A stretch of 6,607 nucleotides of DNA from Oscillospiraceae bacterium (GCA_022508865.1 JAFLUK010000084.1:1-6607), one strand, 5' to 3'; positions 1-6,606 are shown, counted from the stretch's first letter. Notes: generated by a model not told the origin, from the sequence alone. Translations and numbers: made by a program.

Positions 1-1467
1 TGTCCTCTTAATCATTCGCAGCACAGCAGGTTGAAATGCAGAGTATAGGTAAGAAACATTTGCGTTGCCTCTGTCAACAGCCATTGTGTAGCCTGTCAAA
101 TCATTTGTGCCAATTGAGAAAAAGTCCGCTTCTTTTGCAAGCACATCTGCAATCATTGCGGCGGCAGGTGTTTCTATCATTACACCGATTGGAATATCTT
201 TGTTGTATTCAATGCCCTCTTTGTCAAGGTCAGCCATAATATCCTTAATCATAGATTTTACCTTTAGCAGCTCATCAAGGGTGGTAACAAGGGGTACCAT
301 AATCCTTATGTCACCAAAAGCGCTCGCCCTTATAAGCGCCCTTAATTGGGGGATATAAACATCTTGTCTGTCAAGGCAGTAGCGTACTGCCCTGTAGCCC
401 ATAAATGGGTTATCCTCTTTTTTTAGACCAAGGTAGGGGATATCTTTGTCGCCCCCAACGTCAAGAGTGCGTATAATAATGGGCTTGCCCTTTAGTTTGA
501 GGGCAGTTTTTTTGTAGGCTTCAAACTGCTCCTCTTCAGATGGCATTGAGGTGCTGTCCATATACAGGAACTCTGTGCGGAACAGACCTACACCTTCGCC
601 GTCCTTGGAAATTACCATATCTGCGTCATCAGGCTTGCCTATGTTACAGCAAAGGGCAACCTTTACGCCGTCTGCTGTTACAGTTTCTTTGCCTTTGAAT
701 TTTTTTAATTCCTCTTTTTCCTTTTTAAAAAGTAAGGTTTTTTCTCTGTATACGGAAATTTCTCCCACACTGGGTTTTTCTATTACTTCGCCGTGTCTGC
801 CGTCAACAATAATTTCCTGTCCGTTTTTGAAAATTTCCATTGCATTTTCAACAGAAAGTACAGCGGGAATTTCCATAGCCCTTGCCAGAATTGCAGAGTG
901 GCTTGTTTTCCCTCCGACCTCTGTTACAATGCCCACAATGTTTTCTTTAATAATGCAGGATGTCATTGATGGTGTTAAATCCCTTGCAACCAGAACAGTA
1001 CCTGCAGGGGCAGAGGCAATGTCAACCTCCTCTTTGCCCAGAAGTACTGCCAGCAGACCCCTCTTTATGTCCTCAACGTCAGATGCTCTTTGCTTTGTCA
1101 GTTCGTCCTCTGCCATTGAAAATATGCCAATAAACATATCGCAAACCTGTGCGACAGCATCTTCTGCACAGCAACCACCTGAAATATTGCCCTCAATGGA
1201 GCTTGTCATTCCGGGGTCTTTAACCATAAGCAGGTGACCAAGCAGGATTTCTCCTTCTTTTTCACCAACTGTATTTTTAATTTTTTCAGCCTGTGCCTCT
1301 GTCTTTTGGCAAAAGGTATTCAGGGCTGTTTTAAACCTTTCAATTTCTGCTTTGGTATCCGTTATTCGTCTTTTTTCGTAATCAAGGTTTATTTCTTCAA
1401 TGAGTAATACCTTGCCGATACCGATACCCTCTGATGCATTTACACCTTTAAGCATATTAATTTCCAT
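1..1467 (-). CDS. ptsI: PTS Enzyme I (PEP-protein phosphotransferase), 3' end cut off by the window edge
   Basis: This cytoplasmic enzyme takes phosphate from phosphoenolpyruvate onto a histidine and hands it to HPr, the first step of all PTS sugar uptake. The reverse complement reads open for 489 codons to the left edge. The N-terminal HPr-binding and phosphohistidine part holds GGKTSHSAILAR, with the active His at residue 190. The PEP-binding barrel shows GEGVGLFRTEFLYMD (290-304), RTLDVGGDK (333-341), MIETPAA (430-436) and FSIGTNDLTGYTM (450-462). Family members are about 570-575 residues, so some 80-90 residues are outside, including the catalytic Cys region. The start is uncertain. ATG at 1467 has GGCGG 7 nt upstream, but AAAGG only 2 nt away. 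ATG at 1455 (MLKGVNASEGIGIG) matches the usual family N-terminus better. A GTG at 1482 is also in frame but less likely. It lies 171 nt behind ptsH, across a terminator-like hairpin and a structured leader. There is no frameshift. The function is secure. Confidence 0.95.
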   Translation of the reverse strand, partial: MEINMLKGVNASEGIGIGKVLLIEEINLDYEKRRITDTKAEIERFKTALNTFCQKTEAQAEKIKNTVGEKEGEILLGHLLMVKDPGMTSSIEGNISGGCCAEDAVAQVCDMFIGIFSMAEDELTKQRASDVEDIKRGLLAVLLGKEEVDIASAPAGTVLVARDLTPSMTSCIIKENIVGIVTEVGGKTSHSAILARAMEIPAVLSVENAMEIFKNGQEIIVDGRHGEVIEKPSVGEISVYREKTLLFKKEKEELKKFKGKETVTADGVKVALCCNIGKPDDADMVISKDGEGVGLFRTEFLYMDSTSMPSEEEQFEAYKKTALKLKGKPIIIRTLDVGGDKDIPYLGLKKEDNPFMGYRAVRYCLDRQDVYIPQLRALIRASAFGDIRIMVPLVTTLDELLKVKSMIKDIMADLDKEGIEYNKDIPIGVMIETPAAAMIADVLAKEADFFSIGTNDLTGYTMAVDRGNANVSYLYSAFQPAVLRMIKRT

Positions 1468-1468
1468 A

Positions 1469-1532
1469 GCCTTTCCGCCCACAAATAGATGTTATAAATT
1501 TTTCACGACCTTACGTGGGCGGATAAGGCGTG
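1469..1532 (-). promoter_or_regulatory. Structured ptsI leader: inverted repeat / possible pseudoknot covering the ribosome-binding region
   Basis: Two helices can be read in the ptsI leader RNA. Long helix: 1529-1515 pairs with 1482-1469, 14 base pairs with one bulged base at 1524 and a 32-nt loop. Its 3' strand, GTGGGCGGAAAGGC, holds the purine-rich ribosome-binding region and ends one base before the ATG at 1467. Local helix: 1532-1524 (CACGCCTTA) pairs with 1513-1504 (TAAGGTCGTG, bulge at 1508), leaving a 10-nt loop, TCCGCCCACG. That loop still contains the bases complementary to GTGGGCGG downstream. The two can exclude each other or combine as an H-type pseudoknot; with nine pairs in the second stem the connecting loop would be very tight, so a few pairs may not form. 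Either state would limit ribosome access to ptsI. The pairing is seen in the sequence; the regulatory role is inferred, and I cannot assign it to a known riboswitch class. Confidence 0.45.
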
Positions 1533-1565
1533 TATGGGAATTTTAACTATTGCTAAAAAGTATGA

Positions 1566-1612
1566 TTTATAAACAAATAGCAGGAGAACTACCGGACAAT
1601 AATTCTCCTGCT
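1566..1612 (-). terminator. Intrinsic terminator or attenuator between ptsH and ptsI
   Basis: On the minus strand AGCAGGAGAA (1612-1603) pairs perfectly with TTCTCCTGCT (1588-1579), a 10-bp stem with a 14-nt loop. It is followed by the moderately T-rich stretch ATTTGTTTATAA. It begins 26 nt after the ptsH stop codon and lies well ahead of ptsI. The stem is strong, but the T-tract is interrupted, so termination is probably partial, letting some transcripts continue into ptsI. No convincing separate promoter was found between this hairpin and ptsI. Confidence 0.7.
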
Positions 1613-1638
1613 TATATTCTATTTAACTAATATTCTGC

Positions 1639-1902
1639 TTATTCACCAAAACCGTTTTCTATCATTTCGGCAGCTTCCTTCATAGCGGTTGCTTCATCGG
1701 CACCATCAATCTCAATAGTAATCTCTGTGCCGCATTTGATACATGCTGCAATAAGATTCATAATGCTTTTGCCGTCAATTCTGTTTCCGTCTTTAATAAC
1801 GGTAACAGTGCTCTGGTACTTGCCCATAGCTGCGGTGAATGCACCTGCGGGTCTCATATGAAAACCCTGACTATTAGTAATAGTAAATGTTTGTGATACC
1901 AT
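1639..1902 (-). CDS. ptsH: Phosphocarrier protein HPr
   Basis: HPr is the small cytoplasmic carrier that shuttles phosphate from Enzyme I to the sugar-specific IIA domains. The 87-residue length is normal for the family. The active His15 sits in QGFHMRPAG (residues 12-20), and Ser46 in GKSIMNL (44-50) is the site that HPr kinase/phosphorylase modifies in Gram-positive bacteria, where HPr-Ser-P acts with CcpA in catabolite repression. Having both sites marks a general Firmicute-type HPr rather than a dedicated FPr domain. The start is supported by AAGGAG 8 nt before the ATG. Less usual details are Met16, where Ala or Thr is common, and two cysteines (54 and 57) next to the Ser46 helix. It has its own near-consensus promoter 124 nt behind fruA, so it can be made without fructose induction, while readthrough from fruA also seems possible. 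Confidence 0.97.
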   Translation of the reverse strand: MVSQTFTITNSQGFHMRPAGAFTAAMGKYQSTVTVIKDGNRIDGKSIMNLIAACIKCGTEITIEIDGADEATAMKEAAEMIENGFGE

Positions 1903-1939
1903 CTTAATAACTCCTTAGAATTTTTAATCTATCACAAAT

Positions 1940-1968
1940 ATTATACAATATAAGTCAATTATTATCAA
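1940..1968 (-). promoter_or_regulatory. Sigma-A-type promoter for ptsH
   Basis: The -35 box TTGATA (1968-1963) and the perfect -10 box TATAAT (1945-1940) are separated by exactly 17 bp. Transcription would start near 1933, giving a leader of about 30 nt that contains the AAGGAG ribosome site of ptsH. The surroundings are very AT-rich, so chance matches are possible, but box quality, spacing and position all fit. I saw no catabolite-responsive (cre-like) site overlapping it. Confidence 0.75.
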
Positions 1969-2026
1969 TATTAAATTGAAATTTATATAAATATTTATGG
2001 TGTTTAGATTTTAATTTTTTATTATA

Positions 2027-3958
2027 TTACTTTGCTCTTTTCTTTAAAATTGCAAGCATTAACATTCCTATAACAGAACCTATTGCAAGGGCGGCAAGAT
2101 ACACATACCATGTGCCCGACATTGTGGCAAATACAAACACACCGCCGTGAGGAGCCATCAGCTTACAACCAAACAGTGCAGACAGCGCACCTGCCGTTGC
2201 CGAGCCTACAATGCAGGAGGGAATTACCTGCAAAGGATAGCCTGCCGCGTATGGTATTGCACCCTCTGTAATAAAGGAAAGTCCCATAATGTAGTTAACA
2301 GGAGCGTTCTTTCTTTCCTCGTCAGTCCATTTGTTTTTAAAAAATGTGTTGGAAAGGGCAATGGCAATCGGCGGAACCATACCACCAATCATAACAGCCG
2401 CCATAATTGTAAAAGCAGCGTCTGTCTGAATAGACAGCATACCTGTTGCAAATACATATGCCGCCTTGTTGAAAGGGCCACCCATATCAATGGCCATCAT
2501 ACCTGCAAGAAGCGCGCAAAGGGGAACCATAAGTCCCTCTGTTTGGCTCATTTTAGTAAGAGTATTTGACATACCTGTGTTAATAAATCCCATAATGGGG
2601 TTGATTGCACACATAACTACCGCAATACTGCCAAGTCCCAGAAGAGGGAACACAAGAACAGGCTTAATGCCCTCAAGAGCATTTGGAAGTTTTTCGCAAA
2701 GCTTTATAATGCCAAGCATTATATAACCTCCCACAAAGCCTGCAAGAAGCCCCCCTAAAAAGCCTGACGGAACATCTCCGCCAAGGTTTGTAAAGGTTGT
2801 TCCCGATGTAGCAAGAAAACCTCCTACAAGACCTACAAGAAGTCCGGGTCTGTCTGCAATGCTCATTGCAATAAAGCCCGAAAGGATTGGTACCATAAGA
2901 TCAAAGGATATACCGCCGATTGCTTTGAAGAATTTGGCTGCGGGAGTAATTGTACCAAAGTCCCCGCTTCCCGAACTGCCATAGCCTGCAATTGTATCAA
3001 TGAGGAATGCAATTGCTATAAAAATGCCTCCTGCAACAACAAAGGGCAGCATATGGGAAACACCGTTCATAAGGTGCTTATACAGCTTTCTGCCAAAGCT
3101 TTCATTACCGCTATGGGCAGCAACAGTTTTAGCGCCCTTGTGGTGATAAACGGGAGCGTCACCCTTTATGATTTTGTTAATAAGCTCCTTTGGTTTATGA
3201 ATACCGTCGGCTACTTTTGTAATAACAACAGGCTTGCCGTCAAACCTTGCCATTTCTACATTTTTGTCGGCGGCAACAATAATGCCGTCACAGTTTGCAA
3301 TTTCTTCACTTGTAAGTATATTTTTTGCTCCGCCGGAGCCGTTTGTTTCAGCCTTTAAGGGCAAGTTCATTTCTTTTCCTGCTTTTTCCAGTGCTTCTGC
3401 CGCCATATATGTGTGGGCTATACCTGTAGGGCAGGCAGTAACAGCAAGTATACGATAACCCCTTTTTTTCTCCTCCTTTGAGGTCTTGGGCTCATCAGGA
3501 TATTTTTCTCTTTCAAAGGTATCAATAGCCCTTAAAAATGCTTCTTTGCCCTTTGCATTAAGCAGCTTATCTCTGAATTCTCCGTCCATAAGCATTGTCA
3601 TCAGCCGGGCAAGTACTTCAAGGTGAACATCGCCGTCATTTGGAGCTGCAATCATAAAGATAATATCAGAGGGTTTGCCGTCCATAGCTTCGTAATCAAC
3701 ACCATCGGGTATGGTTACAGCGGCAAGGGCAGGGCTTTTTACAGCCTTGCTCTTTGCATGAGGAATGGCAATTCCGTCACCTATTGCCGTCGTGCCGCTT
3801 GCTTCTCTTGCCAAAATTCCTTCCTTATAAGCATTTGCATCAATAAGATTTCCTGCGTTTTGGTGCAGATTTACAAGCTTGTCGATAGCTTCTGCCTTTG
3901 AATTAAGCTGAACGTTAAGCTCGATGCACTCCTTTTTCAGTAAATCAACAATTCGCAT
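2027..3958 (-). CDS. fruA: Fructose-specific PTS permease, fused IIA-IIB-IIC components
   Basis: This inner-membrane permease imports fructose while phosphorylating it to fructose-1-phosphate. Domains in order: IIA (about 1-150), with phosphohistidine His67 in DGIAIPHAKS; a charged linker; IIB (about 168-265), with phosphocysteine Cys176 in VTACPTGIAHTYMA; and the membrane IIC channel (about 290-643), with many hydrophobic segments and the family motifs DMGGPFNKAAY (491-501), SFITEGAIPYA (561-571) and MAPHGG (601-606). The 643 residues match full-length A-B-C fructose permeases, and both phospho-acceptor residues are intact. GGAGGG lies 5 nt before the ATG, supporting the start. It follows fruK by 49 nt and is almost certainly cotranscribed with it, which is why fructose rather than mannose or 2-O-mannosylglycerate is the preferred substrate. 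No clear terminator follows it, so transcripts may run into ptsH. Confidence 0.97.
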   Translation of the reverse strand: MRIVDLLKKECIELNVQLNSKAEAIDKLVNLHQNAGNLIDANAYKEGILAREASGTTAIGDGIAIPHAKSKAVKSPALAAVTIPDGVDYEAMDGKPSDIIFMIAAPNDGDVHLEVLARLMTMLMDGEFRDKLLNAKGKEAFLRAIDTFEREKYPDEPKTSKEEKKRGYRILAVTACPTGIAHTYMAAEALEKAGKEMNLPLKAETNGSGGAKNILTSEEIANCDGIIVAADKNVEMARFDGKPVVITKVADGIHKPKELINKIIKGDAPVYHHKGAKTVAAHSGNESFGRKLYKHLMNGVSHMLPFVVAGGIFIAIAFLIDTIAGYGSSGSGDFGTITPAAKFFKAIGGISFDLMVPILSGFIAMSIADRPGLLVGLVGGFLATSGTTFTNLGGDVPSGFLGGLLAGFVGGYIMLGIIKLCEKLPNALEGIKPVLVFPLLGLGSIAVVMCAINPIMGFINTGMSNTLTKMSQTEGLMVPLCALLAGMMAIDMGGPFNKAAYVFATGMLSIQTDAAFTIMAAVMIGGMVPPIAIALSNTFFKNKWTDEERKNAPVNYIMGLSFITEGAIPYAAGYPLQVIPSCIVGSATAGALSALFGCKLMAPHGGVFVFATMSGTWYVYLAALAIGSVIGMLMLAILKKRAK

Positions 3959-4007
3959 ATGTTCCCTCCAAATTTTAATTAGTCAGTATTTATTTTAATG
4001 TTATTTA

Positions 4008-4910
4008 CTATAATGTTTTTAATAAAGCAAATACTTCATCCTTTGTTGCAAGACCCTCTGAAAATGCAGACGCGCTGCCTGCGGCTGCGCCCATCTTTAA
4101 AGCATATTTATAGTCCTGCTTTTCAAGATATCCTGCACAAAAGCCTGCCACCATTGAGTCCCCGGCACCAACGGAGTTTTTGACTTTGCCCTTTGGTGTG
4201 CCTATTCTGTGGGCAATATTATTTTCGTCCACCAGAATTGCGCCGTTGCCTGCCATTGAAACAAGAACATTTCTTGCACCCTGCTTTTTAAGCTCCCGTG
4301 CGTAGTACACAATTTCATTTTCTGTCTTTAACTCAAGTCCAAAAATTTCTCCCAGCTCGTGGCTGTTTGGCTTTATAAGGAAAGGCTCAAATTTAAGGGA
4401 TTTTACAAGCAAATCCTTTGTTGCGTCCACCACGAAGCGGATTTTCTTGTGATACAGCCTGCCCATAATTCTTTCATACATATCAGAGGGAAGAGAGGCA
4501 GGGATTGAACCTGCAAGCACAAGAGTGTCATCTTGGGTTAAATTGTCCAGTTTTAAAAACAGCTTTTCTATTGAACTGTGGGGTATTTCAGGTCCTCTTG
4601 CATTAATGTCTGTTTCAGTAACACCCTTAATATTCACATTGATTCTGGTACTGCCTTCATTAAGCTTTATAAAGTCGGTTGTGACCCCCATTGAATTAAG
4701 ACCCTTTTCCAAAGCGTCTCCTGTAAAGCCTGCAATAAATCCAAGGGCTGTATTCTTAACTCCCAGATTTGTCAGCACTCTTGACACATTTACTCCCTTG
4801 CCCCCAAGGTTCATATATTCCCTTGTGGTGCGGTTTACCTCGCCAAGATTAAAGCTGACAAGCTCTACTACATAATCTATTGCGGGATTAAAGGTAACTG
4901 TATAAATCAT
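4008..4910 (-). CDS. fruK: 1-phosphofructokinase (PfkB family)
   Basis: FruK phosphorylates the fructose-1-phosphate delivered by FruA to fructose-1,6-bisphosphate, feeding glycolysis in the cytoplasm. The 300-residue ribokinase/PfkB fold shows NPAIDY with sugar-binding Asp12, the first PfkB signature around GGKGVNVSRVLTNLG (36-50), LAGSIP (132-137), KPNSHELGE (180-188), and the second signature with SVGAGDSMVAGF (246-257), whose Asp251 is the catalytic base. The start is placed at 4910 (MIYTVTFNPAID), the normal family N-terminus, because AAGGAGG lies 7 nt upstream. An in-frame ATG 33 nt further out would put that ribosome site inside the gene. Tagatose-6-phosphate kinases (LacC) look similar, but the adjacent fruA argues for FruK. 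It is the first gene of the fruK-fruA unit. Confidence 0.95.
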   Translation of the reverse strand: MIYTVTFNPAIDYVVELVSFNLGEVNRTTREYMNLGGKGVNVSRVLTNLGVKNTALGFIAGFTGDALEKGLNSMGVTTDFIKLNEGSTRINVNIKGVTETDINARGPEIPHSSIEKLFLKLDNLTQDDTLVLAGSIPASLPSDMYERIMGRLYHKKIRFVVDATKDLLVKSLKFEPFLIKPNSHELGEIFGLELKTENEIVYYARELKKQGARNVLVSMAGNGAILVDENNIAHRIGTPKGKVKNSVGAGDSMVAGFCAGYLEKQDYKYALKMGAAAGSASAFSEGLATKDEVFALLKTL

Positions 4911-4917
4911 TTCGAAA

Positions 4918-4924
4918 CCTCCTT
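4918..4924 (-). promoter_or_regulatory. Ribosome-binding site deciding the fruK start
   Basis: AAGGAGG, a full anti-Shine-Dalgarno match, lies 7 nt before the ATG at 4910. It rules in that start and against the ATG at 4943, which has no comparable site ahead of it. Confidence 0.9.
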
Positions 4925-4984
4925 GATAATTGTTTTTTCTCATCGACTTATGGGTTAATCTAACAAAGTCTTTTTATAGTAAGA

Positions 4985-5012
4985 ATTGTACGGATTTTTT
5001 TTAGAAAATCAA
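4985..5012 (-). promoter_or_regulatory. Probable promoter of the fruK-fruA unit
   Basis: TTGATT (5012-5007) and TACAAT (4990-4985) are spaced 16 bp apart, with an A8 run in the spacer. Transcription would begin near 4978, leaving a leader of about 68 nt before fruK. The -10 box matches five of six consensus bases and the -35 four of six, as expected for a regulated promoter. The region is extremely AT-rich and other weak box pairs can be drawn, so this is the best candidate rather than a certain one. A short GTTA-GAT-TAAC repeat (4964-4954) lies just downstream and could be an operator half-site pair. Confidence 0.5.
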
Positions 5013-5021
5013 TAAAAAACA

Positions 5022-5033
5022 AAGAAATTTCTT
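5022..5033. promoter_or_regulatory. 12-bp palindrome upstream of the fruK promoter, operator candidate
   Basis: AAGAAATTTCTT is a perfect palindrome ending 10 bp before the proposed -35 box. Its position suits binding of a regulator such as a fructose-responsive one, but no regulator gene is in the window and AT-rich palindromes arise easily by chance. Confidence 0.25.
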
Positions 5034-5124
5034 ATAATATAATCAAAAAATGGTAAATAAGTCCATTAAAAACTTGCTCTACTATTATATGCATATATTT
5101 TGTGATTATTTGCAAAAAGCAGGA

Positions 5125-5154
5125 CAAAAAATAAGACAGTGAAAAATCACTGCC
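5125..5154 (-). terminator. Intrinsic terminator behind the PAP2 phosphatase gene
   Basis: On the minus strand GGCAGTGA (5154-5147) pairs with TCACTGTC (5142-5135), eight pairs including one G-U, closed by a TTTT tetraloop and followed by TTATTTTTTG. It starts about 40 nt after the phosphatase stop codon. This is a well-formed terminator that separates the lipid kinase/phosphatase unit from fruK, so fruK needs its own promoter. Confidence 0.85.
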
Positions 5155-5193
5155 TTAATTTGAAAAATATTAAATTAAAAGTCAAACTGAAAT

Positions 5194-5697
5194 TCAAATT
5201 ACAAAAAAGAATATTATGCCCAAAAGTGTACTTATCAACGCACCTGCAACAATATCCCTGATAAAATGTACTCCAACAATCGGTCTTATGGAAATTATCA
5301 GAAAAGATAATACCAAGGATACAATACCTAACCATATATTAACATATAAAAAGGCAAAGGAGATTATTACGGCGCTTGCCGTATGACGTGAGGGAAAGCT
5401 CTTTCCCTTTGTGCTTTTCGGAAAAAGCGGGGTAATATCCATTACCTCATAGGGGCGAGGCTTGTTAAGCACATATCTGATTATTGTTACTGCAAAAAAT
5501 GTAACTGCCGGAACGGTGACTACCTTGATAAGACGCAAATCCCATTCTATGAGAAGATAGACTATCAGCGCAGAATAACCTAAAAACAGAAAATAGGGAA
5601 AGATTTTGTATATAACCTTAATTATATTGTAAATTGCTTTGTTTTCTTCAATGGCATTTTTCATAGCCATAAATTTTTCTGCTCTTGTGTTTGCCAT
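5194..5697 (-). CDS. PAP2-family membrane lipid phosphatase
   Basis: This small integral membrane protein (167 residues) belongs to the type-2 phosphatidic acid phosphatase family, which removes phosphate from lipid (pyro)phosphates such as phosphatidic acid, phosphatidylglycerophosphate or undecaprenyl pyrophosphate. The three catalytic motifs are present: R-x6-RP (Arg74 to Arg81-Pro82), PSRH (102-105), and S-I-R138-x5-H144-x3-D148. The first motif normally begins with Lys; here it is Arg. After a polar N-terminus, hydrophobic stretches at roughly 33-50, 56-78, 106-118, 121-137 and 149-167 suggest five membrane segments. AAAGGAA lies 10 nt before the ATG, a rather long spacing; the ATGs at residues 10 and 12 are alternatives without better sites. 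It starts 21 nt after the lipid kinase stop and is surely cotranscribed with it. The exact substrate cannot be told from sequence. Confidence 0.93.
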   Translation of the reverse strand: MANTRAEKFMAMKNAIEENKAIYNIIKVIYKIFPYFLFLGYSALIVYLLIEWDLRLIKVVTVPAVTFFAVTIIRYVLNKPRPYEVMDITPLFPKSTKGKSFPSRHTASAVIISFAFLYVNIWLGIVSLVLSFLIISIRPIVGVHFIRDIVAGALISTLLGIIFFFVI

Positions 5698-5718
5698 TTA
5701 AAGTTTATTCCTTTGATT

Positions 5719-6606
5719 TTATATTGCTGTTTTCGGCTTTAAAAAACCGATAGCTCTGGGGTGGTTTATTATCTCAACATTTTTAAAATTACCGCCGAAT
5801 TCGCCGTCAAGGGTCCAAGGAATTTCATCTTTGCTGATAAATTTGAATTTGTCCCCTCGCAGTCTGATAATTTGTGAGCTGTCTGTTTTGCCCAGCAAAA
5901 ATCCGTTGATTGTCTCCTGCAATTCAATTGGGTTTCTGAATTCCTTAACAAGAATTGCTTCGAATTTTCCGTCATCAAGAGCAATGTCTTCTCTGTCAAT
6001 TTTAAGAATACCTCCGACAGAAAATGTGTTGCATATCATACCATATACAAAATTACCGCTGATTTCCCTGTCGTCTGCAATCAAAGTAACATTAATGCTT
6101 TTGATTTTCGGCAGGCTTTTTATACCCTCAAGAATATATGCTGTTTTACCCAAAATATTTTTTGCATTTTGAGGAGTGGAATAGGCAACCTGTGTAAAGG
6201 CTCCAAACCCTGCAATATAGTTAAAATATCTGTTGTTAAATTGACCGATATCATATGGAAAAATTACACTGTCACAAAGAGAGTCAACACATTTTGTCAT
6301 ATTTTTGGAAAGACCTAAAGATGTTGCAAAGTCGTTTACAGTGCCTGACGGAATGTATCCGCAGGGCTTTCGAAGTGATTTGTCAACAGACATATAGCCT
6401 GTGGTAACCTCGTTAAGAGTACCGTCACCTCCGGTGCATACTATCATATCGTACTGCTCCATATATTTCCTTGCGAATTTTTCGGCGTCTCCGTTTTTCC
6501 TTGTGGGCATAACAGTAACTATTCCCATTTTTGAAATGCTCTCTATAAGGTATGACAGTTTGTATTTTACCGCACCTTTTCCCGAAACAGGGTTGTATAT
6601 AAACAA
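5719..6606 (-). CDS. Diacylglycerol kinase-like lipid kinase (DgkB/YegS/BmrU family), N-terminus cut off
   Basis: This is an ATP-dependent soluble lipid kinase, expected to phosphorylate diacylglycerol or a related lipid at the membrane face and so return it to phospholipid synthesis. The nucleotide-binding domain shows NPVSGKG (window residues 5-11), GGDGTLNEV (59-67) and PSGTVNDFA (85-93). The second, beta-rich domain carries FNYIAGFGAFTQVAYSTP, and LDGE (266-269), part of the catalytic and metal-site region, lies near the C-terminus. About 295 residues are visible. Homologues usually have a few residues ahead of the FIYNP strand, so the first codon visible here (TTG) is probably internal and the true start lies just past the right edge. 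All core motifs are intact. It heads, or continues, an operon with the PAP2 phosphatase, giving a kinase and a phosphatase that may act on the same lipid pool. DgkB is likeliest, but sphingosine- or ceramide-like substrates cannot be excluded. Confidence 0.92.
   Translation of the reverse strand: MFIYNPVSGKGAVKYKLSYLIESISKMGIVTVMPTRKNGDAEKFARKYMEQYDMIVCTGGDGTLNEVTTGYMSVDKSLRKPCGYIPSGTVNDFATSLGLSKNMTKCVDSLCDSVIFPYDIGQFNNRYFNYIAGFGAFTQVAYSTPQNAKNILGKTAYILEGIKSLPKIKSINVTLIADDREISGNFVYGMICNTFSVGGILKIDREDIALDDGKFEAILVKEFRNPIELQETINGFLLGKTDSSQIIRLRGDKFKFISKDEIPWTLDGEFGGNFKNVEIINHPRAIGFLKPKTAI

Noticed and set aside
551..1237. A 228-codon plus-strand open frame
   Set aside because: It lies wholly antisense to ptsI, whose frame is backed by conserved motifs along the same stretch. 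The serine- and proline-rich translation shows no recognisable domain, so it is a codon-bias shadow.
1536..1580. Possible ptsI promoter using TAAAAT or TATAAA as the -10 box
   Set aside because: No acceptable -35 box is found at 16-18 bp from either candidate.
1930..1958. Alternative ptsH promoter using TTGACT as the -35 box
   Set aside because: At 16-18 bp spacing the -10 position reads GTGATA-like, far poorer than the TATAAT of the overlapping TTGATA-17-TATAAT pair.
1990..2026. Possible terminator behind fruA
   Set aside because: Only AT-rich sequence with no GC-containing stem was found, so readthrough into ptsH cannot be excluded.
2083..3901. Several plus-strand frames of 62-140 codons across fruA
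   Set aside because: They are antisense to a gene with complete IIA, IIB and IIC motifs. Their cysteine- and histidine-rich translations show no domain.
4911..4943. Upstream in-frame ATG giving an 11-residue longer FruK
   Set aside because: The perfect AAGGAGG site would fall inside the extension, and the family N-terminus begins at the ATG at 4910.
5147..5335. Minus-strand 62-codon frame overlapping the end of the phosphatase gene
   Set aside because: It is out of frame with the PAP2 gene, overlaps its terminator stem, and its translation resembles no protein family.
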